A DNA stretch of 64,000 nucleotides from Rhizobium mayense (GTDB lineage: Bacteria > Pseudomonadota > Alphaproteobacteria > Rhizobiales > Rhizobiaceae), in contig NZ_JARFYM010000002.1 in assembly GCF_030272705.1 (NCBI RefSeq), positions 434,001 to 498,000 of the forward strand. Direction: 5' to 3'. The notes beneath the pieces are model-generated. The model searched no databases. It had not been told where the DNA came from and saw nothing but the letters and a program-made list of their open reading frames with translations. Of the stretch, positions 24,886-35,447 are shown piece by piece. Numbering within the stretch: position 1 is the stretch's first letter; every line of letters starts with the position of its first letter. Position numbers and translations under genes: made by a program.

Positions 24886-25194
24886 ATGAAAGCTCAAATC
24901 ACCGTGCTTGCCGCGCTCGCGGTCTTCGCAACCTCTCCGGCATCCGCAATTGAGCGGCTGCAAACCGCCTCGAGGTCGTGCGCCGATATCCAATCCTTCG
25001 TTCGGGCGAACCGCGCGGTTATCCTGCAATATCCGTCAGCCCGGGGTTCCGCTCCTCTGCTCTATGAGCGCGCCGTCGCCGACTCCAATGTTTGCCTGGG
25101 CAATGGCTTCCCTGAACAGAGCTATGTGCCCTCGAGGGACAAACGCAATTGCCCCATCTGGGTCTGCCGCTCCACCACCGATCTGCGCCCGTGA
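24886..25194 (+). CDS. Small secreted protein with four cysteines
   Basis: GGGAG at 24874-24878 supports this ATG rather than one 12 codons earlier. The 102-residue protein has a Sec signal (MKAQITVLAALAVFATSPAS, cut after ...ASA) and a mature part of about 80 residues with four cysteines in SCADIQSF, SNVCLGN and RNCPIWVC, which could make two disulfides in the periplasm. I recognise the pattern as a small conserved rhizobial protein, but no function is known. Confidence 0.72.
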   Translation: MKAQITVLAALAVFATSPASAIERLQTASRSCADIQSFVRANRAVILQYPSARGSAPLLYERAVADSNVCLGNGFPEQSYVPSRDKRNCPIWVCRSTTDLRP

Positions 25195-25254
25195 TCCAGC
25201 CAGTCGTGGATTGGAAGAAAGGATTGCTGCGCCGAAGTGCGACGGGTTAGACAA

Positions 25255-26232
25255 TCAGACAACGACGACAAGCTTTCCCATCGCACCGTCACTCTCCATG
25301 AGACGATGCGCTTCGCGAATGTCATGAAAGCCAAAAGTCCGAGCCGGCTTTGCGTTGTAGATGCCGGCCTCCACCCGTTCGACGATGGCTTGCAAGGGAA
25401 CATCATCAAGTTCGAAGCCTGGCGTGCCGAACATGAAGCTGGCAAAGAAACTGAGCTGAACGCCGCTCGGCATATGCGACAGCGGGTCGAACACAGCGAT
25501 GCCGCTGCCGCCGCCAAGAAAGCCTGCCATACAGAGATGACCGCCTCGTCGCGCCATCTTCAGCGAATCCAGCAGGGTTGACGTACCGACGATATCGAGA
25601 ACAGCGTCGAGGCCTGAAGAATAACGCCCGCGTATGGTCTCGCTGAGCGACGGCTCGTCCAAGACGGCTTCGTGTGCGCCAAGATCGCGAAGACGCGAAA
25701 GTCGTTCCGGCCGACGCGTCGTTGCAATAACGATCGCGCCCGCGGCGACGGCAATGTTGATCGCGGCCTGGCCGAGTGCAGAGGTTGCACCTCTGATCAG
25801 AAGTGTTTGTCCCTCGGCGATCCCGAGATTGCGATGCAGGCATGTCCATGCTGTCGCATAGGATTCGGGAATAGCGGCGAGGTCTGCCCACGACAGTCTC
25901 GAACTGATAGGCACGACATTTGCCATGGGAACGCGTGTCTGCTCGGCATAGCTGCCATTGATGCTGCGTCCCATACCGCCCATTAGTGCAGTAACTTTGG
26001 TCCCGATTTCATATCGACCGCTCGGATCGTTCAGGATCTCTCCAACGCATTCGATGCCAGTGATTTTTGCGACCTCACCCCACCTGCCGCTACGCATATA
26101 GGTTTCGGCCCGATTGAGACCAAATGCACGCACGGCGATGACGATGGTTCCCTCCGCTGGCTCCGGATCCGGTTGATGGACGATATCGAGGACATCCGGG
26201 CCCCCATAGCCCTTGAATCTAATGGTTTTCAT
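25255..26232 (-). CDS. Zinc-independent alcohol dehydrogenase/quinone oxidoreductase (MDR family)
   Basis: The 325-residue protein has the GroES-like N-domain (FKGYGGPDVLDIVHQPDP, then VRAFGLNRAETYMRSG) and a Rossmann domain with LLIRGATSALGQAAINIAVA, the NADPH loop of the quinone-oxidoreductase subgroup, and RRPERLSRLRDLGAHEAVLD. The catalytic and structural zinc ligands of classical alcohol dehydrogenases are absent. It probably reduces a quinone or an enone using NADPH. The LysR gene is divergent across 94 bp and likely controls it. Confidence 0.9.
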   Translation of the reverse strand: MKTIRFKGYGGPDVLDIVHQPDPEPAEGTIVIAVRAFGLNRAETYMRSGRWGEVAKITGIECVGEILNDPSGRYEIGTKVTALMGGMGRSINGSYAEQTRVPMANVVPISSRLSWADLAAIPESYATAWTCLHRNLGIAEGQTLLIRGATSALGQAAINIAVAAGAIVIATTRRPERLSRLRDLGAHEAVLDEPSLSETIRGRYSSGLDAVLDIVGTSTLLDSLKMARRGGHLCMAGFLGGGSGIAVFDPLSHMPSGVQLSFFASFMFGTPGFELDDVPLQAIVERVEAGIYNAKPARTFGFHDIREAHRLMESDGAMGKLVVVV

Positions 26233-26326
26233 GGCTTTCTCCTTGGTTTGGACAAAGCCTTTCTACCGCGGAGTTTCGTAGATATATTGTTCAAAATTCG
26301 AGTGATCCCATTAGAGAAAATCTACA

Positions 26327-27226
26327 ATGAATGGCATTACGCTGCAGCAGTTGAAGTGTTTCGATGCGGTTGCGACAGAGGGCAGTTTTCAGGCAGCCGC
26401 CGATCGGCTGCTGCGCACCCATCCAACCGTGGTCGCCGCCGTCAGAAATCTGGAGGTGCAACTCGGCTTTCCGCTTCTCGACCGCAGCGGCTATCGTGTC
26501 GTCCTGACTGAAAGAGGTCGTGCTTTTCACGCCAGGGCGCAAAATCTATTGCGGCAGGCCGATGGACTCGGCACTTTCGGAAAGCAGCTTGCGATGGGTG
26601 AGGAAACGGCACTACGGGTGGTTATCGGCGATCTCTGCCCACTTGAGCCGACGCTGCAATGCCTACGAAATTTTTCTACAGACAATCCCGCCACCCGTCT
26701 CGATCTCTATTTCGAAGCGATCTCAGGACCTTGGGAACGGCTCGCGGACGACGAGGCCGATTTGATCTTTCATCACATAGACAAGAGCGACCCCCTGTTC
26801 GACTACATCGACCTCTCCTCCGTCGACCTTGTTCCCGTTATCGCAGCGGTAGTATTCCCGGCGCTTTTGCCCGAACAGATCACGCCGACTCATCTTCAGG
26901 ATCTCGTGCAATGCATCATCCGCGATACGGCCCGCCATTCGCCGCCCAAAGACTATTACGTCCTTAGGGGTGCAAGATATCTGACCGTGAGCGATCAGCT
27001 CATGAAGAAACAGGTGATCCTGAATGCGATGGGCTGGGGACACATGCCGCGTTTCCTGGTCGAGGAGGAAATACGCCAAGGTCTCCTCATCGACTTTACC
27101 AACGTTGACTTCAAGGGTGGCCGCGTCGATCTGGTGGCCGCGCGACGGAGGGACAGGCCACATGGGCCGGCCGCTGATCGGCTATGGCGCTACATAGCCG
27201 CACACATCGGTCGTTGGACGCCGTAA
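26327..27226 (+). CDS. LysR-family transcriptional regulator
   Basis: The 299-residue protein begins MNGITLQQLKCFDAVATEGS, the LysR helix-turn-helix region, continuing with FQAAADRLLRTHPTVVAAVR. The C-terminal effector domain is of normal length. It is divergent from the MDR oxidoreductase gene, the standard arrangement for a LysR activator and its target, and probably senses a substrate of that enzyme. Confidence 0.9.
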   Translation: MNGITLQQLKCFDAVATEGSFQAAADRLLRTHPTVVAAVRNLEVQLGFPLLDRSGYRVVLTERGRAFHARAQNLLRQADGLGTFGKQLAMGEETALRVVIGDLCPLEPTLQCLRNFSTDNPATRLDLYFEAISGPWERLADDEADLIFHHIDKSDPLFDYIDLSSVDLVPVIAAVVFPALLPEQITPTHLQDLVQCIIRDTARHSPPKDYYVLRGARYLTVSDQLMKKQVILNAMGWGHMPRFLVEEEIRQGLLIDFTNVDFKGGRVDLVAARRRDRPHGPAADRLWRYIAAHIGRWTP

Positions 27227-27408
27227 CGGCGTCCCGGATCATGAGCGTCCCAGTGCAAAAATGACGAACACCTAATTTAAGGAACAGGCGACAAAGGCCA
27301 TAAGATTTGATAGATCTAATGACCACCGGTTGCGGCTTGACGTGTCGGTAAAAAATTGCCGGACGCCTTTACCCACCAGCCGGACCAAGGTGGAGGAGGA
27401 GAGTTGCT

Positions 27409-28224
27409 ATGGCGGCATTCCATGTCATGGCCGGTGCGAGCCGCGAGTTTGCGCGTCCGGAAGTCCGCAAGATAGGCGTCGCAGATCTTGTCGATGCGCT
27501 GAAGTTGGGACTGGAAGACTTCAGAGAGAAACCATCCCATTACGCTTTTCTCTGTCTTATGTATCCGATAGCCGGCGTCTTTCTGGTCGTCTGGAGTTCC
27601 GGCGCCGATCTGCTGCCGCTGCTTTATCCCCTGATGTCAGGCTTTGCGCTGATTGGTCCGATCGCAGCCATCGGCCTCTACGAGATCAGTCGGCGCCGCG
27701 AGCAGGGGCTTGACAGCTCCTGGCATCACGCCTTGGACGTTCGTCACTCGCCGGCGCTGCCGTCGATCGTTGCGGTCGGTCTCATGCTGTTGGTGCTTTT
27801 TGTCGCCTGGCTGATCGTAGCGCAGCGCATCTACACGGTGACCTTCGACGGGGCCGGCCTGACCTCGATCTCCGCCTTCCTGTCAGACGTGCTGACGACG
27901 CCGCGCGGCCTCTCCCTTATGCTTTGGGGGAACCTGGCCGGTTTCGTTTTCGCGGTCATTGTATTGGCGACGACGGTGGTGACGTTTCCGCTGCTTCTAG
28001 ACCGGGATATCGGCGCCGTCGCGGCCGTGGACACAAGCATACGCGCCACGCTCACCAATCCAGGGCCGATTGCCCTTTGGGGATTGATCGTCGCGGCGCT
28101 GCTCGTCGTCGGCACGATCCCGATCTTTGCCGGCCTTGCGGTCGTCATGCCTATCCTCGGGCATTCGACCTGGCACCTATATCGAAAATTGATTGCTCCC
28201 GCCTACCCGAACCGCACGCCTTGA
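27409..28224 (+). CDS. DUF2189 integral membrane protein
   Basis: The 271-residue protein has a cytoplasmic N-terminus of about 45 residues with VRKIGVADLVDALKLGLEDF and then about six membrane helices (YAFLCLMYPIAGVFLVVW, LMSGFALIGPIAAIGLYEIS, IVAVGLMLLVLFVAWLIVA, and others), ending GHSTWHLYRKLI. This is the DUF2189 pattern. Genes of this family are often found near cytochrome oxidase genes, as here (cytochrome c starts about 100 bp downstream). The function is unknown; a role in oxidase assembly or membrane stress is speculation. Confidence 0.85.
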   Translation: MAAFHVMAGASREFARPEVRKIGVADLVDALKLGLEDFREKPSHYAFLCLMYPIAGVFLVVWSSGADLLPLLYPLMSGFALIGPIAAIGLYEISRRREQGLDSSWHHALDVRHSPALPSIVAVGLMLLVLFVAWLIVAQRIYTVTFDGAGLTSISAFLSDVLTTPRGLSLMLWGNLAGFVFAVIVLATTVVTFPLLLDRDIGAVAAVDTSIRATLTNPGPIALWGLIVAALLVVGTIPIFAGLAVVMPILGHSTWHLYRKLIAPAYPNRTP

Positions 28225-28326
28225 ATTCGTAAAGGAAATTTCCCCCGGATCATCCTCCGAGCCGTTGCGACCTGCCAGATGACGGTCGTGTTGGTTAGGA
28301 TAGCGATGAAGAGAATGAGGATTGTC

Positions 28327-28719
28327 ATGTCGTACCGTTTTCTTCCGATCTGCCTGATTTTTGCCATTGCTTCCCCGCTTGACGCGCTCGCGCAGCAGCC
28401 AGGCGACGCCACCGCAGGGGCCACCGTTTTTAAGAAATGCGCTATCTGCCATATTGCCGAAACGGACCAAAACAAGGTCGGTCCCTCGCTGAATGGTCTG
28501 TTCGGCAGGACGGCGGGGACGCACCCGAATTTCGCCTATTCGCCGGCGATGCAGCAGGCAGGCAAGGGTGGCCTCGTATGGGACGAGGCGACGCTTCGCG
28601 ACTATTTGCACGACCCTAAGGCGAAGGTGAAAGGCACGAAAATGACCTTCGTCGGCCTGAAGGACGACACCGAGATTACCAATTTGATCGCCTATCTGAA
28701 GCAATACTCCAAACAATGA
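28327..28719 (+). CDS. Class I cytochrome c, likely electron donor to the oxidase
   Basis: The start MSYRFLPICLIFAIASPLDA has a GAGG box 6-9 bases upstream; ATGs 4 and 7 codons earlier are alternatives. The 130-residue protein has a Sec signal cut after ...DALAQ, a single heme site KKCAICHIAE (CxxCH), GPSLNGLFGRTAG, and the distal ligand in GTKMTFVGLKDD. Size and motifs fit the mitochondrial-type cytochrome c552 group. Its position directly before coxM suggests it carries electrons to this oxidase in the periplasm. Confidence 0.93.
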   Translation: MSYRFLPICLIFAIASPLDALAQQPGDATAGATVFKKCAICHIAETDQNKVGPSLNGLFGRTAGTHPNFAYSPAMQQAGKGGLVWDEATLRDYLHDPKAKVKGTKMTFVGLKDDTEITNLIAYLKQYSKQ

Positions 28720-28841
28720 AATGCCTGATGTAAGCGAGCTGTTTCCCGCGTCGCCGGTCGGATCGGCGGGGTTCGGCTCAGCGATCAGACGCCGCCGATC
28801 CGTTCCCGTGGCGTCAATATGGTCCGCTGCGATTGCTGCAA

Positions 28842-28870
28842 TTGCCCGTCCGATTTGTTCATGAGATAAT
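28842..28870 (+). promoter_or_regulatory. Candidate promoter of the cox operon
   Basis: TTGCCC (28842-28847) and GATAAT (28865-28870) with a 17-bp spacer lie 59-87 bp upstream of the coxM start codon, in the 209-bp gap after the cytochrome c gene. This would give the oxidase operon its own promoter. Confidence 0.5.
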
Positions 28871-28928
28871 ACTAAAACGTTTCGCGATGGGATTGTGGAA
28901 ATGTTCGCGGCTGGGTCGGGGAGGAGAG

Positions 28929-29732
28929 ATGGCTGTCGTACTGATTCTCGTTCTGCTGGTGGTGGGATCGATCGCGTTCCATCTGCTTAGCCCATGGTGG
29001 TGGACGCCGATCGCATCGAACTGGAGCTACATCGACAACACGATTGTCATCACGTTCTGGATCACCGGCATTGTTTTCACGGCGGTCGTGTTGTTCATAG
29101 CCTATTGCGTCCTCCGCTTCAGACACCGCGCGGGAAACCAGGCGGCATACCAGCCCGAAAACAAGCGGCTGGAATGGTGGCTCGCCGGCGGAACGGCAAT
29201 TGGCGTGGCGGCAATGCTCGCACCGGGCCTGTTCGTCTGGAAACAGTTCGTCACCGTCCCTGCCGATGCCAGCGAGGTCGAAGTCGTCAGCCAGCAATGG
29301 CAATGGAGTTTCCGGTTGCCGGGAGCCGACGGAAAGCTCGGCCGGGCGGACACGCGCGATGTTACCCCGGACAACCCGCTCGGCTTGAACAAGAATGATC
29401 CCGCCGGAATGGACGACGTCATCGTCGAAGGCGGTGAACTGCATATACCCGTCGGCAAGCCGGTGAAGGTGCTCCTGCGCTCGATCGACGTCGTTCACGA
29501 TTTCTACGTACCGGAATTCCGGGCCAAGATGGACATGATCCCCGGCACGGTCACCTATTATTGGTTCACGCCGACGCGAACGGGAACCTTCGAGGTTCTC
29601 TGCGCGGAGTTGTGCGGCGTTGGTCATCCGCAGATGCGCGGCACGGTCGTCGTCGATAACGACACCGACTATCAAGCCTGGCTGCAGCAACAGCCGACTT
29701 TCGCGAAATCGACGGCGTCGGCGCAAAAATAA
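28929..29732 (+). CDS. coxM: Cytochrome c oxidase subunit II (CoxM)
   Basis: GGGGAGGAGAG directly precedes the ATG; the frame extends 32 codons further up but that part is not protein-like. The 267-residue protein has two membrane helices (VLILVLLVVGSIAFHLLS and IVITFWITGIVFTAVVLFIA) and a periplasmic cupredoxin domain. The binuclear CuA site is complete: the first His in IDVVHDFYVPEF and CAELCGVGHPQM (two Cys, His, Met). No fused cytochrome c domain is present, so the electron donor must be separate, probably the gene just upstream. The order II-I-III-III matches coxMNOP of rhizobia, an alternative aa3-type oxidase. Confidence 0.93.
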   Translation: MAVVLILVLLVVGSIAFHLLSPWWWTPIASNWSYIDNTIVITFWITGIVFTAVVLFIAYCVLRFRHRAGNQAAYQPENKRLEWWLAGGTAIGVAAMLAPGLFVWKQFVTVPADASEVEVVSQQWQWSFRLPGADGKLGRADTRDVTPDNPLGLNKNDPAGMDDVIVEGGELHIPVGKPVKVLLRSIDVVHDFYVPEFRAKMDMIPGTVTYYWFTPTRTGTFEVLCAELCGVGHPQMRGTVVVDNDTDYQAWLQQQPTFAKSTASAQK

Positions 29733-29787
29733 GCGCCATGCGCATCTGAGGAGGAAGGCCGGTCGGAAGGAACAAGGAGGATGGAAT

Positions 29788-31566
29788 ATGGTCGACATCG
29801 GATCCGGCGCTGAGCAGGTCATCAGGCCCGCTGAAGTCGAGGATGTGGAGCTTTATCACCCGAAAAGCTGGTGGACGAAATATGTTTTCAGTCAGGACGC
29901 CAAGATCATCGCTATCCAGTATTCGCTGACCGCGATCTCGATCGGCATGGTGGCGCTGGTGCTGTCCTGGATGATGCGCCTGCAGCTCGGGTTTCCGGGT
30001 TACTTCTCCTTTATCGATGCGGAGCACTATTATCAGTTCATCACCATGCACGGCATGATCATGGTGATCTATCTGCTGACGGCGCTGTTCCTCGGCGGCT
30101 TCGGCAACTATTTGATCCCCTTGATGCTCGGCGCCCGCGACATGGTGTTCCCCTACGCGAACATGTTGAGCTACTGGCTCTATCTGCTCGCGGTCATCGT
30201 GTTGGTCGTCGGTTTCTTCGCGCCCGGCGGGCCAACCGGTGCCGGCTGGACGCTGTATCCGCCACAGGCGCTTCTATCGGGAACGCCCGGAGGGCGTGAC
30301 TGGGGCATCATCCTGATGCTGTCATCGTTGATCCTGTTCATCATCGGCTTCACGATGGGCGGGCTGAACTATGTCGTCACCGTGCTGCAGGGACGCACCC
30401 GCGGCATGACCCTGATGCGAATGCCCCTGACGGTATGGGGTATATTCACCGCAACCGTCATGGCGCTGCTTGCCTTCCCGGCCCTCTTCGTTGCCGCCGT
30501 CATGATGCTGTTCGACCGGCTGCTCGGGACGAGCTTCTTCATGCCCGCCATCGTCGAGATGGGCCAGCAGTTGCAGCAAGGCGGCGGCAGCCCCATCCTG
30601 TTCCAGCACCTGTTCTGGTTCTTCGGACATCCGGAGGTCTATATCGTTGCCCTTCCCGCCTTCGGCATCGTCTCGGATCTGATCAGCACCCATGCGCGCA
30701 AGAACATCTTCGGCTACAGGATGATGGTCTGGGCAATCCTCATCATCGCAGCGCTGAGCTTCGTCGTGTGGGCGCATCACATGTATGTCAGCGGCATGAA
30801 TCCGAACTTCGGGTTCTTTTTCGCGACCACAACATTGATCATCGCCATCCCGACGGCCATCAAGGTCTACAACTGGGTGCTGACGCTCTGGCGTGGCGAT
30901 ATCCATCTGACATTGCCGATGCTGTTTGCCCTGGCATTCATCGTCACATTCATCAATGGCGGACTGACCGGCCTCTTTCTCGGCAATGTCGTCGTCGACG
31001 TGCCGCTGTCCGACACCATGTTCGTCGTTGCCCATTTCCATATGGTGATGGGGGTCGCGCCGATTCTGGTGATCTTCGGCGCAATCCACCATTGGTATCC
31101 GAAAGTCACGGGGCGCATGCTGAACGTCACGATGGGCCAGATCCACTTCTGGATCACCTTTCTCGGCGCCTACGCGATCTTCTTCCCGATGCACTACCTC
31201 GGCCTGATGGGCGTGCCGCGCCGCTATTACGAGCTTGGCGAAACGGCTTTCATTCCGCCGTCGGCGCATACGCTGAACATGTTCATCACCGTGGCCGCGC
31301 TGGTGGTGGGAGCTGCTCAGCTTCTGTTCCTGTTCAATCTGGCCTGGAGCCTTCGCTGGGGCAGACAGGCAGGCGGCAATCCATGGCGGGCGACGACTTT
31401 GGAATGGCAGACACCGCAAACGCCACCAGTTCACGGCAATTGGGGCAAGGAGCTTCCGATCGTCTACCGCTGGCCGTATGACTACAGTGTTCCCGGAGCA
31501 AATCAGGACTTCCTGCCGCAGAACCAGCCGGCTTCGGCCGGATTGTCCGCAGGGGCATCGTCATGA
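29788..31566 (+). CDS. coxN: Cytochrome c oxidase subunit I (CoxN)
   Basis: AAGGAGG at 29774-29780 sets the start (MVDIGSGAEQVIRPAEVEDV). The 592-residue protein has at least twelve membrane helices and all metal ligands: the low-spin heme His in FITMHGMIMV, the CuB/crosslink block WFFGHPEVYIVALPAFG, the CuB pair in VVWAHHMYVSG, and VVAHFHMVMG for the heme a3 and low-spin heme ligands. The Glu in GHPEV marks a D-channel A1-type oxidase. It reduces oxygen to water and pumps protons. It overlaps coxO by 4 bp. Confidence 0.95.
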   Translation: MVDIGSGAEQVIRPAEVEDVELYHPKSWWTKYVFSQDAKIIAIQYSLTAISIGMVALVLSWMMRLQLGFPGYFSFIDAEHYYQFITMHGMIMVIYLLTALFLGGFGNYLIPLMLGARDMVFPYANMLSYWLYLLAVIVLVVGFFAPGGPTGAGWTLYPPQALLSGTPGGRDWGIILMLSSLILFIIGFTMGGLNYVVTVLQGRTRGMTLMRMPLTVWGIFTATVMALLAFPALFVAAVMMLFDRLLGTSFFMPAIVEMGQQLQQGGGSPILFQHLFWFFGHPEVYIVALPAFGIVSDLISTHARKNIFGYRMMVWAILIIAALSFVVWAHHMYVSGMNPNFGFFFATTTLIIAIPTAIKVYNWVLTLWRGDIHLTLPMLFALAFIVTFINGGLTGLFLGNVVVDVPLSDTMFVVAHFHMVMGVAPILVIFGAIHHWYPKVTGRMLNVTMGQIHFWITFLGAYAIFFPMHYLGLMGVPRRYYELGETAFIPPSAHTLNMFITVAALVVGAAQLLFLFNLAWSLRWGRQAGGNPWRATTLEWQTPQTPPVHGNWGKELPIVYRWPYDYSVPGANQDFLPQNQPASAGLSAGASS

Positions 31567-32267
31567 GCGCTATTCTCATCTTCCTGGCGGGGATCGCCGG
31601 CATCATCATCTGGTGGATGGCAGGGCAGCGACTGACCTCGAAGCCTTGGCTGGAAGCAGGCGTAGCGGGCGATGCACCGGAGATGCGGGGGTCACCGGCG
31701 ACAGCGGCGAAAGTCGGTCTCGGCATCTTTCTCGCCATCGTCGGCTCCCTGTTCACGCTCCTCATCAGCGCCTATCTTAGCCGCCTCAGCGGCTCCGACT
31801 GGTGGAGTATTCCGATCCCACGACTGCTTTGGGTGAACACCGCCGCGCTTGCCGCCAGCAGCGTCACGCTGCAATGGGCGAAGATGGAAGCTCGCCGTGA
31901 GCGCAGCGAGATGCTGAACACGGCTCTCGCAGCAGCGTTCCTATTGGCTGTTCTCTTCCTCGCTGGACAGGTTCTGGCGTGGCGGCAATTGGTTACCGCA
32001 GGCTATGTGCTTGCCGACAATCCATCGAACAGCTTCTTCTATATGATCACCGGACTGCATGGCCTGCACATTCTGGGCGGGCTCTTTGTACTCGGACGGA
32101 CGACAATCCGCGCCCGGACCAGCCACGCCGCGGCGAAAGTCAGCCTGAGCGTGGATCTCTGCGCCATTTATTGGCATTTCATGCTCGTTGTCTGGCTGAT
32201 CCTTTTTGCGCTCTTCGCGGGCTGGGCAAATAGTTTTGTCGATCTCTGCCGTCAATTGGTCACTTGA
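31563..32267 (+). CDS. coxO: Cytochrome c oxidase subunit III-type protein (CoxO)
   Basis: The 234-residue membrane protein has about seven helices and subunit III motifs near the C-terminus: SFFYMITGLHGLHILGGLFV and VDLCAIYWHFMLVVWLILFA. It is coupled to coxN by the ATGA overlap. This is the shorter and more divergent of two consecutive subunit III-like genes. Confidence 0.9.
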   Translation: MSAILIFLAGIAGIIIWWMAGQRLTSKPWLEAGVAGDAPEMRGSPATAAKVGLGIFLAIVGSLFTLLISAYLSRLSGSDWWSIPIPRLLWVNTAALAASSVTLQWAKMEARRERSEMLNTALAAAFLLAVLFLAGQVLAWRQLVTAGYVLADNPSNSFFYMITGLHGLHILGGLFVLGRTTIRARTSHAAAKVSLSVDLCAIYWHFMLVVWLILFALFAGWANSFVDLCRQLVT

Positions 32268-32276
32268 GGAGCTTCG

Positions 32277-33002
32277 ATGATGACCGAATCCATAGAAAGA
32301 CCGGCAAACGATCCACTTCTGCGGCCCGCGGGACTGCGCGGCGTCGCGGCTGACCTGTCGTCGGACCAGCGGGCGTTCAAGAACGTCTCCTGGGGCAAGG
32401 CGATGATGTGGATCTTCCTCCTGAGCGACACCTTCATCTTTGGCTGTTTTCTGCTGGCCTACATGACGGCGCGGATGTCGACCACCGTCCCCTGGCCCAA
32501 TCCCAGCGAGGTTTTCGCCCTGACGATAGGAGGCACGGAAATCCCGCTGATCCTGATCGCCATCATGACGTTCGTCCTTATCAGCAGCAGCGGCACCATG
32601 GCGATGGCCGTCAACTTTGGATACCGCCGCGATCGCCGCAAAACCGCTGCGCTCATGTGGGCGACGGCGGCTCTCGGCGCGACATTCGTCGGAATGCAGG
32701 CATTCGAATGGACCAAGCTGATCAGGGAGGGAGTCCGCCCCTGGGAAAACCCATGGGGAGCGGCGCAGTTCGGTTCATCCTTCTTCATGATCACCGGCTT
32801 TCACGGTACCCACGTCTCGATCGGGGTACTTTTCCTTCTGATCATCGCACGCAAGGTGTGGCGGGGAGACTTCGACCAGGAAAGGCGAGGGTTCTTCACC
32901 AGCCGCAAAGGTAATTACGAGATCGTCGAGATCATGGGACTATACTGGCACTTCGTCGATCTGGTCTGGGTATTCATCTTTGCATTCTTCTATCTGTGGT
33001 GA
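32277..33002 (+). CDS. coxP: Cytochrome c oxidase subunit III-type protein (CoxP)
   Basis: GAGGAG lies just before the ATG. The 241-residue protein has a hydrophilic N-terminus of about 40 residues followed by five to six helices, with WGKAMMWIFLLSDTFIFGCF, FMITGFHGTHVSIGVLFLLI and the final VEIMGLYWHFVDLVWVFIFA. These are classical heme-copper oxidase subunit III signatures. It starts 9 bp after coxO, so a single oxidase contains two III-like subunits, as in coxMNOP operons. Confidence 0.9.
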   Translation: MMTESIERPANDPLLRPAGLRGVAADLSSDQRAFKNVSWGKAMMWIFLLSDTFIFGCFLLAYMTARMSTTVPWPNPSEVFALTIGGTEIPLILIAIMTFVLISSSGTMAMAVNFGYRRDRRKTAALMWATAALGATFVGMQAFEWTKLIREGVRPWENPWGAAQFGSSFFMITGFHGTHVSIGVLFLLIIARKVWRGDFDQERRGFFTSRKGNYEIVEIMGLYWHFVDLVWVFIFAFFYLW

Positions 33003-33012
33003 GGATGGCATC

Positions 33013-33345
33013 ATGGCGCAGGTACAGGCACATTCCGGACAGCAGCATCCGATAAAACTTTACATGGTGGTCTGGGGGCTGCTTTTCGTCCTCAGCACCT
33101 TTTCCTATCTCGTCGACTATCTCGGCATACACGGCTATCTCAGATGGTTTCTGATCCTGCTGTTCATGATCCTGAAGGCCGGGCTGATTGTCGCCGTTTT
33201 CATGCACATGGCCTGGGAACGGCTGGCGTTGATTTATGCCATCCTGGTTCCGCCAGTTCTGGTGCTTGTCTTCGTCGCTCTGATGGTGTCGGAATCGAAC
33301 TACACGGCGCTGACCCGGCTGACCTTTTTCGGCGCCGGCCCGTAA
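33013..33345 (+). CDS. Cytochrome c oxidase subunit IV-family protein
   Basis: The 110-residue start MAQVQAHSGQQHPIKLYMVV follows GAGGATGG at short distance. There are three membrane helices (LYMVVWGLLFVLSTFSYLVD, FLILLFMILKAGLIVAVFMH and LIYAILVPPVLVLVFVALMV), with the KAGLIVAVFMHM block common to prokaryotic subunit IV and CtaF/CyoD relatives. It completes the oxidase operon 10 bp after coxP. The role is structural or in assembly. Confidence 0.85.
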   Translation: MAQVQAHSGQQHPIKLYMVVWGLLFVLSTFSYLVDYLGIHGYLRWFLILLFMILKAGLIVAVFMHMAWERLALIYAILVPPVLVLVFVALMVSESNYTALTRLTFFGAGP

Positions 33346-33532
33346 AGGGATGAGGTCGCCGTAGTGCCGAAATTGAAGTCGGCGGAGGGGACGGCCTGGC
33401 TGGTTCCCGCCCTTCCTCGTACCCGCTTTTTCGACCGTGTGCCAACATCGGCAGACCTTTGAGGCGCCGGGCTTACCTCATCGTGAAGATTTCAATCTCG
33501 AAAATCTGCGGAACCCATCCTGTCCGTGCCAG

Positions 33533-33557
33533 TTGTTCAAGTGTACGACTTGAACAA
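33533..33557. promoter_or_regulatory. 10-bp inverted repeat upstream of a small gene
   Basis: TTGTTCAAGT-GTACG-ACTTGAACAA is a perfect 10-bp-arm dyad with a 5-bp spacer. It ends one base before the ATGGAGAC segment containing the ribosome site of the 57-residue protein gene. It could be a repressor operator, or in mRNA a stem next to the ribosome site. No T-run follows, so it is unlikely to be a terminator of the cox operon. Confidence 0.5.
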
Positions 33558-33569
33558 TGGAGACAAGAA

Positions 33570-33743
33570 ATGAGCAAAAGCGACGTTCAAAAACTCCAGA
33601 GGCGAGCCGAACGGCAGGTTAAAAATACCAGCGCTGGCGGCCATCTTGGCGGAACCTATTTTGGTCAGCAGCCTGACGGCAAAACCATGTCGTCATCCAC
33701 CAACGACAGCGCCAAAGCGCGGAAGAACAATGGAAACAACTGA
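33570..33743 (+). CDS. Small hydrophilic protein of unknown function
   Basis: The 57-residue protein MSKSDVQKLQRRAERQ... is highly polar, with basic residues in the first half, a glycine segment (TSAGGHLGGTYFGQQ) and an Asn/Ser/Lys-rich tail. Low-complexity composition suggests it is disordered. GGAGAC stands 7-12 bases before the ATG. It follows the cox operon by 224 bp and has its own upstream dyad, so it is probably transcribed separately. No family recognised. Confidence 0.6.
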   Translation: MSKSDVQKLQRRAERQVKNTSAGGHLGGTYFGQQPDGKTMSSSTNDSAKARKNNGNN

Positions 33744-33888
33744 TTTCATTGTCATTCCGGTCGCTGCATCAAACAACCTCGAGCCGCTGAGATCATAGAC
33801 TTTCCGGACGGCGCGATGGTTATGCGACCGTCTCGTCTGTCCTCGCGGGCAATGGCCCGCCCAATCGGACGAGCCATCAGGAGCAGCT

Positions 33889-35409
<1,521 letters not shown>

Positions 35410-35447
35410 TCACTCCTCCATAGGCAGTAAAGTCTGACTTAAAATTG

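Noticed and set aside
26278..26325. GTAGAT...ATCTAC repeat between the MDR and LysR genes as a LysR site
   Set aside because: The arms are 6 bp and 36 bp apart, with no T-N11-A pattern clear enough to call.
29620..29787. Extension of the CoxN frame into the coxM 3' end
   Set aside because: AAGGAGG at 29774-29780 and normal family length support the start at 29788.
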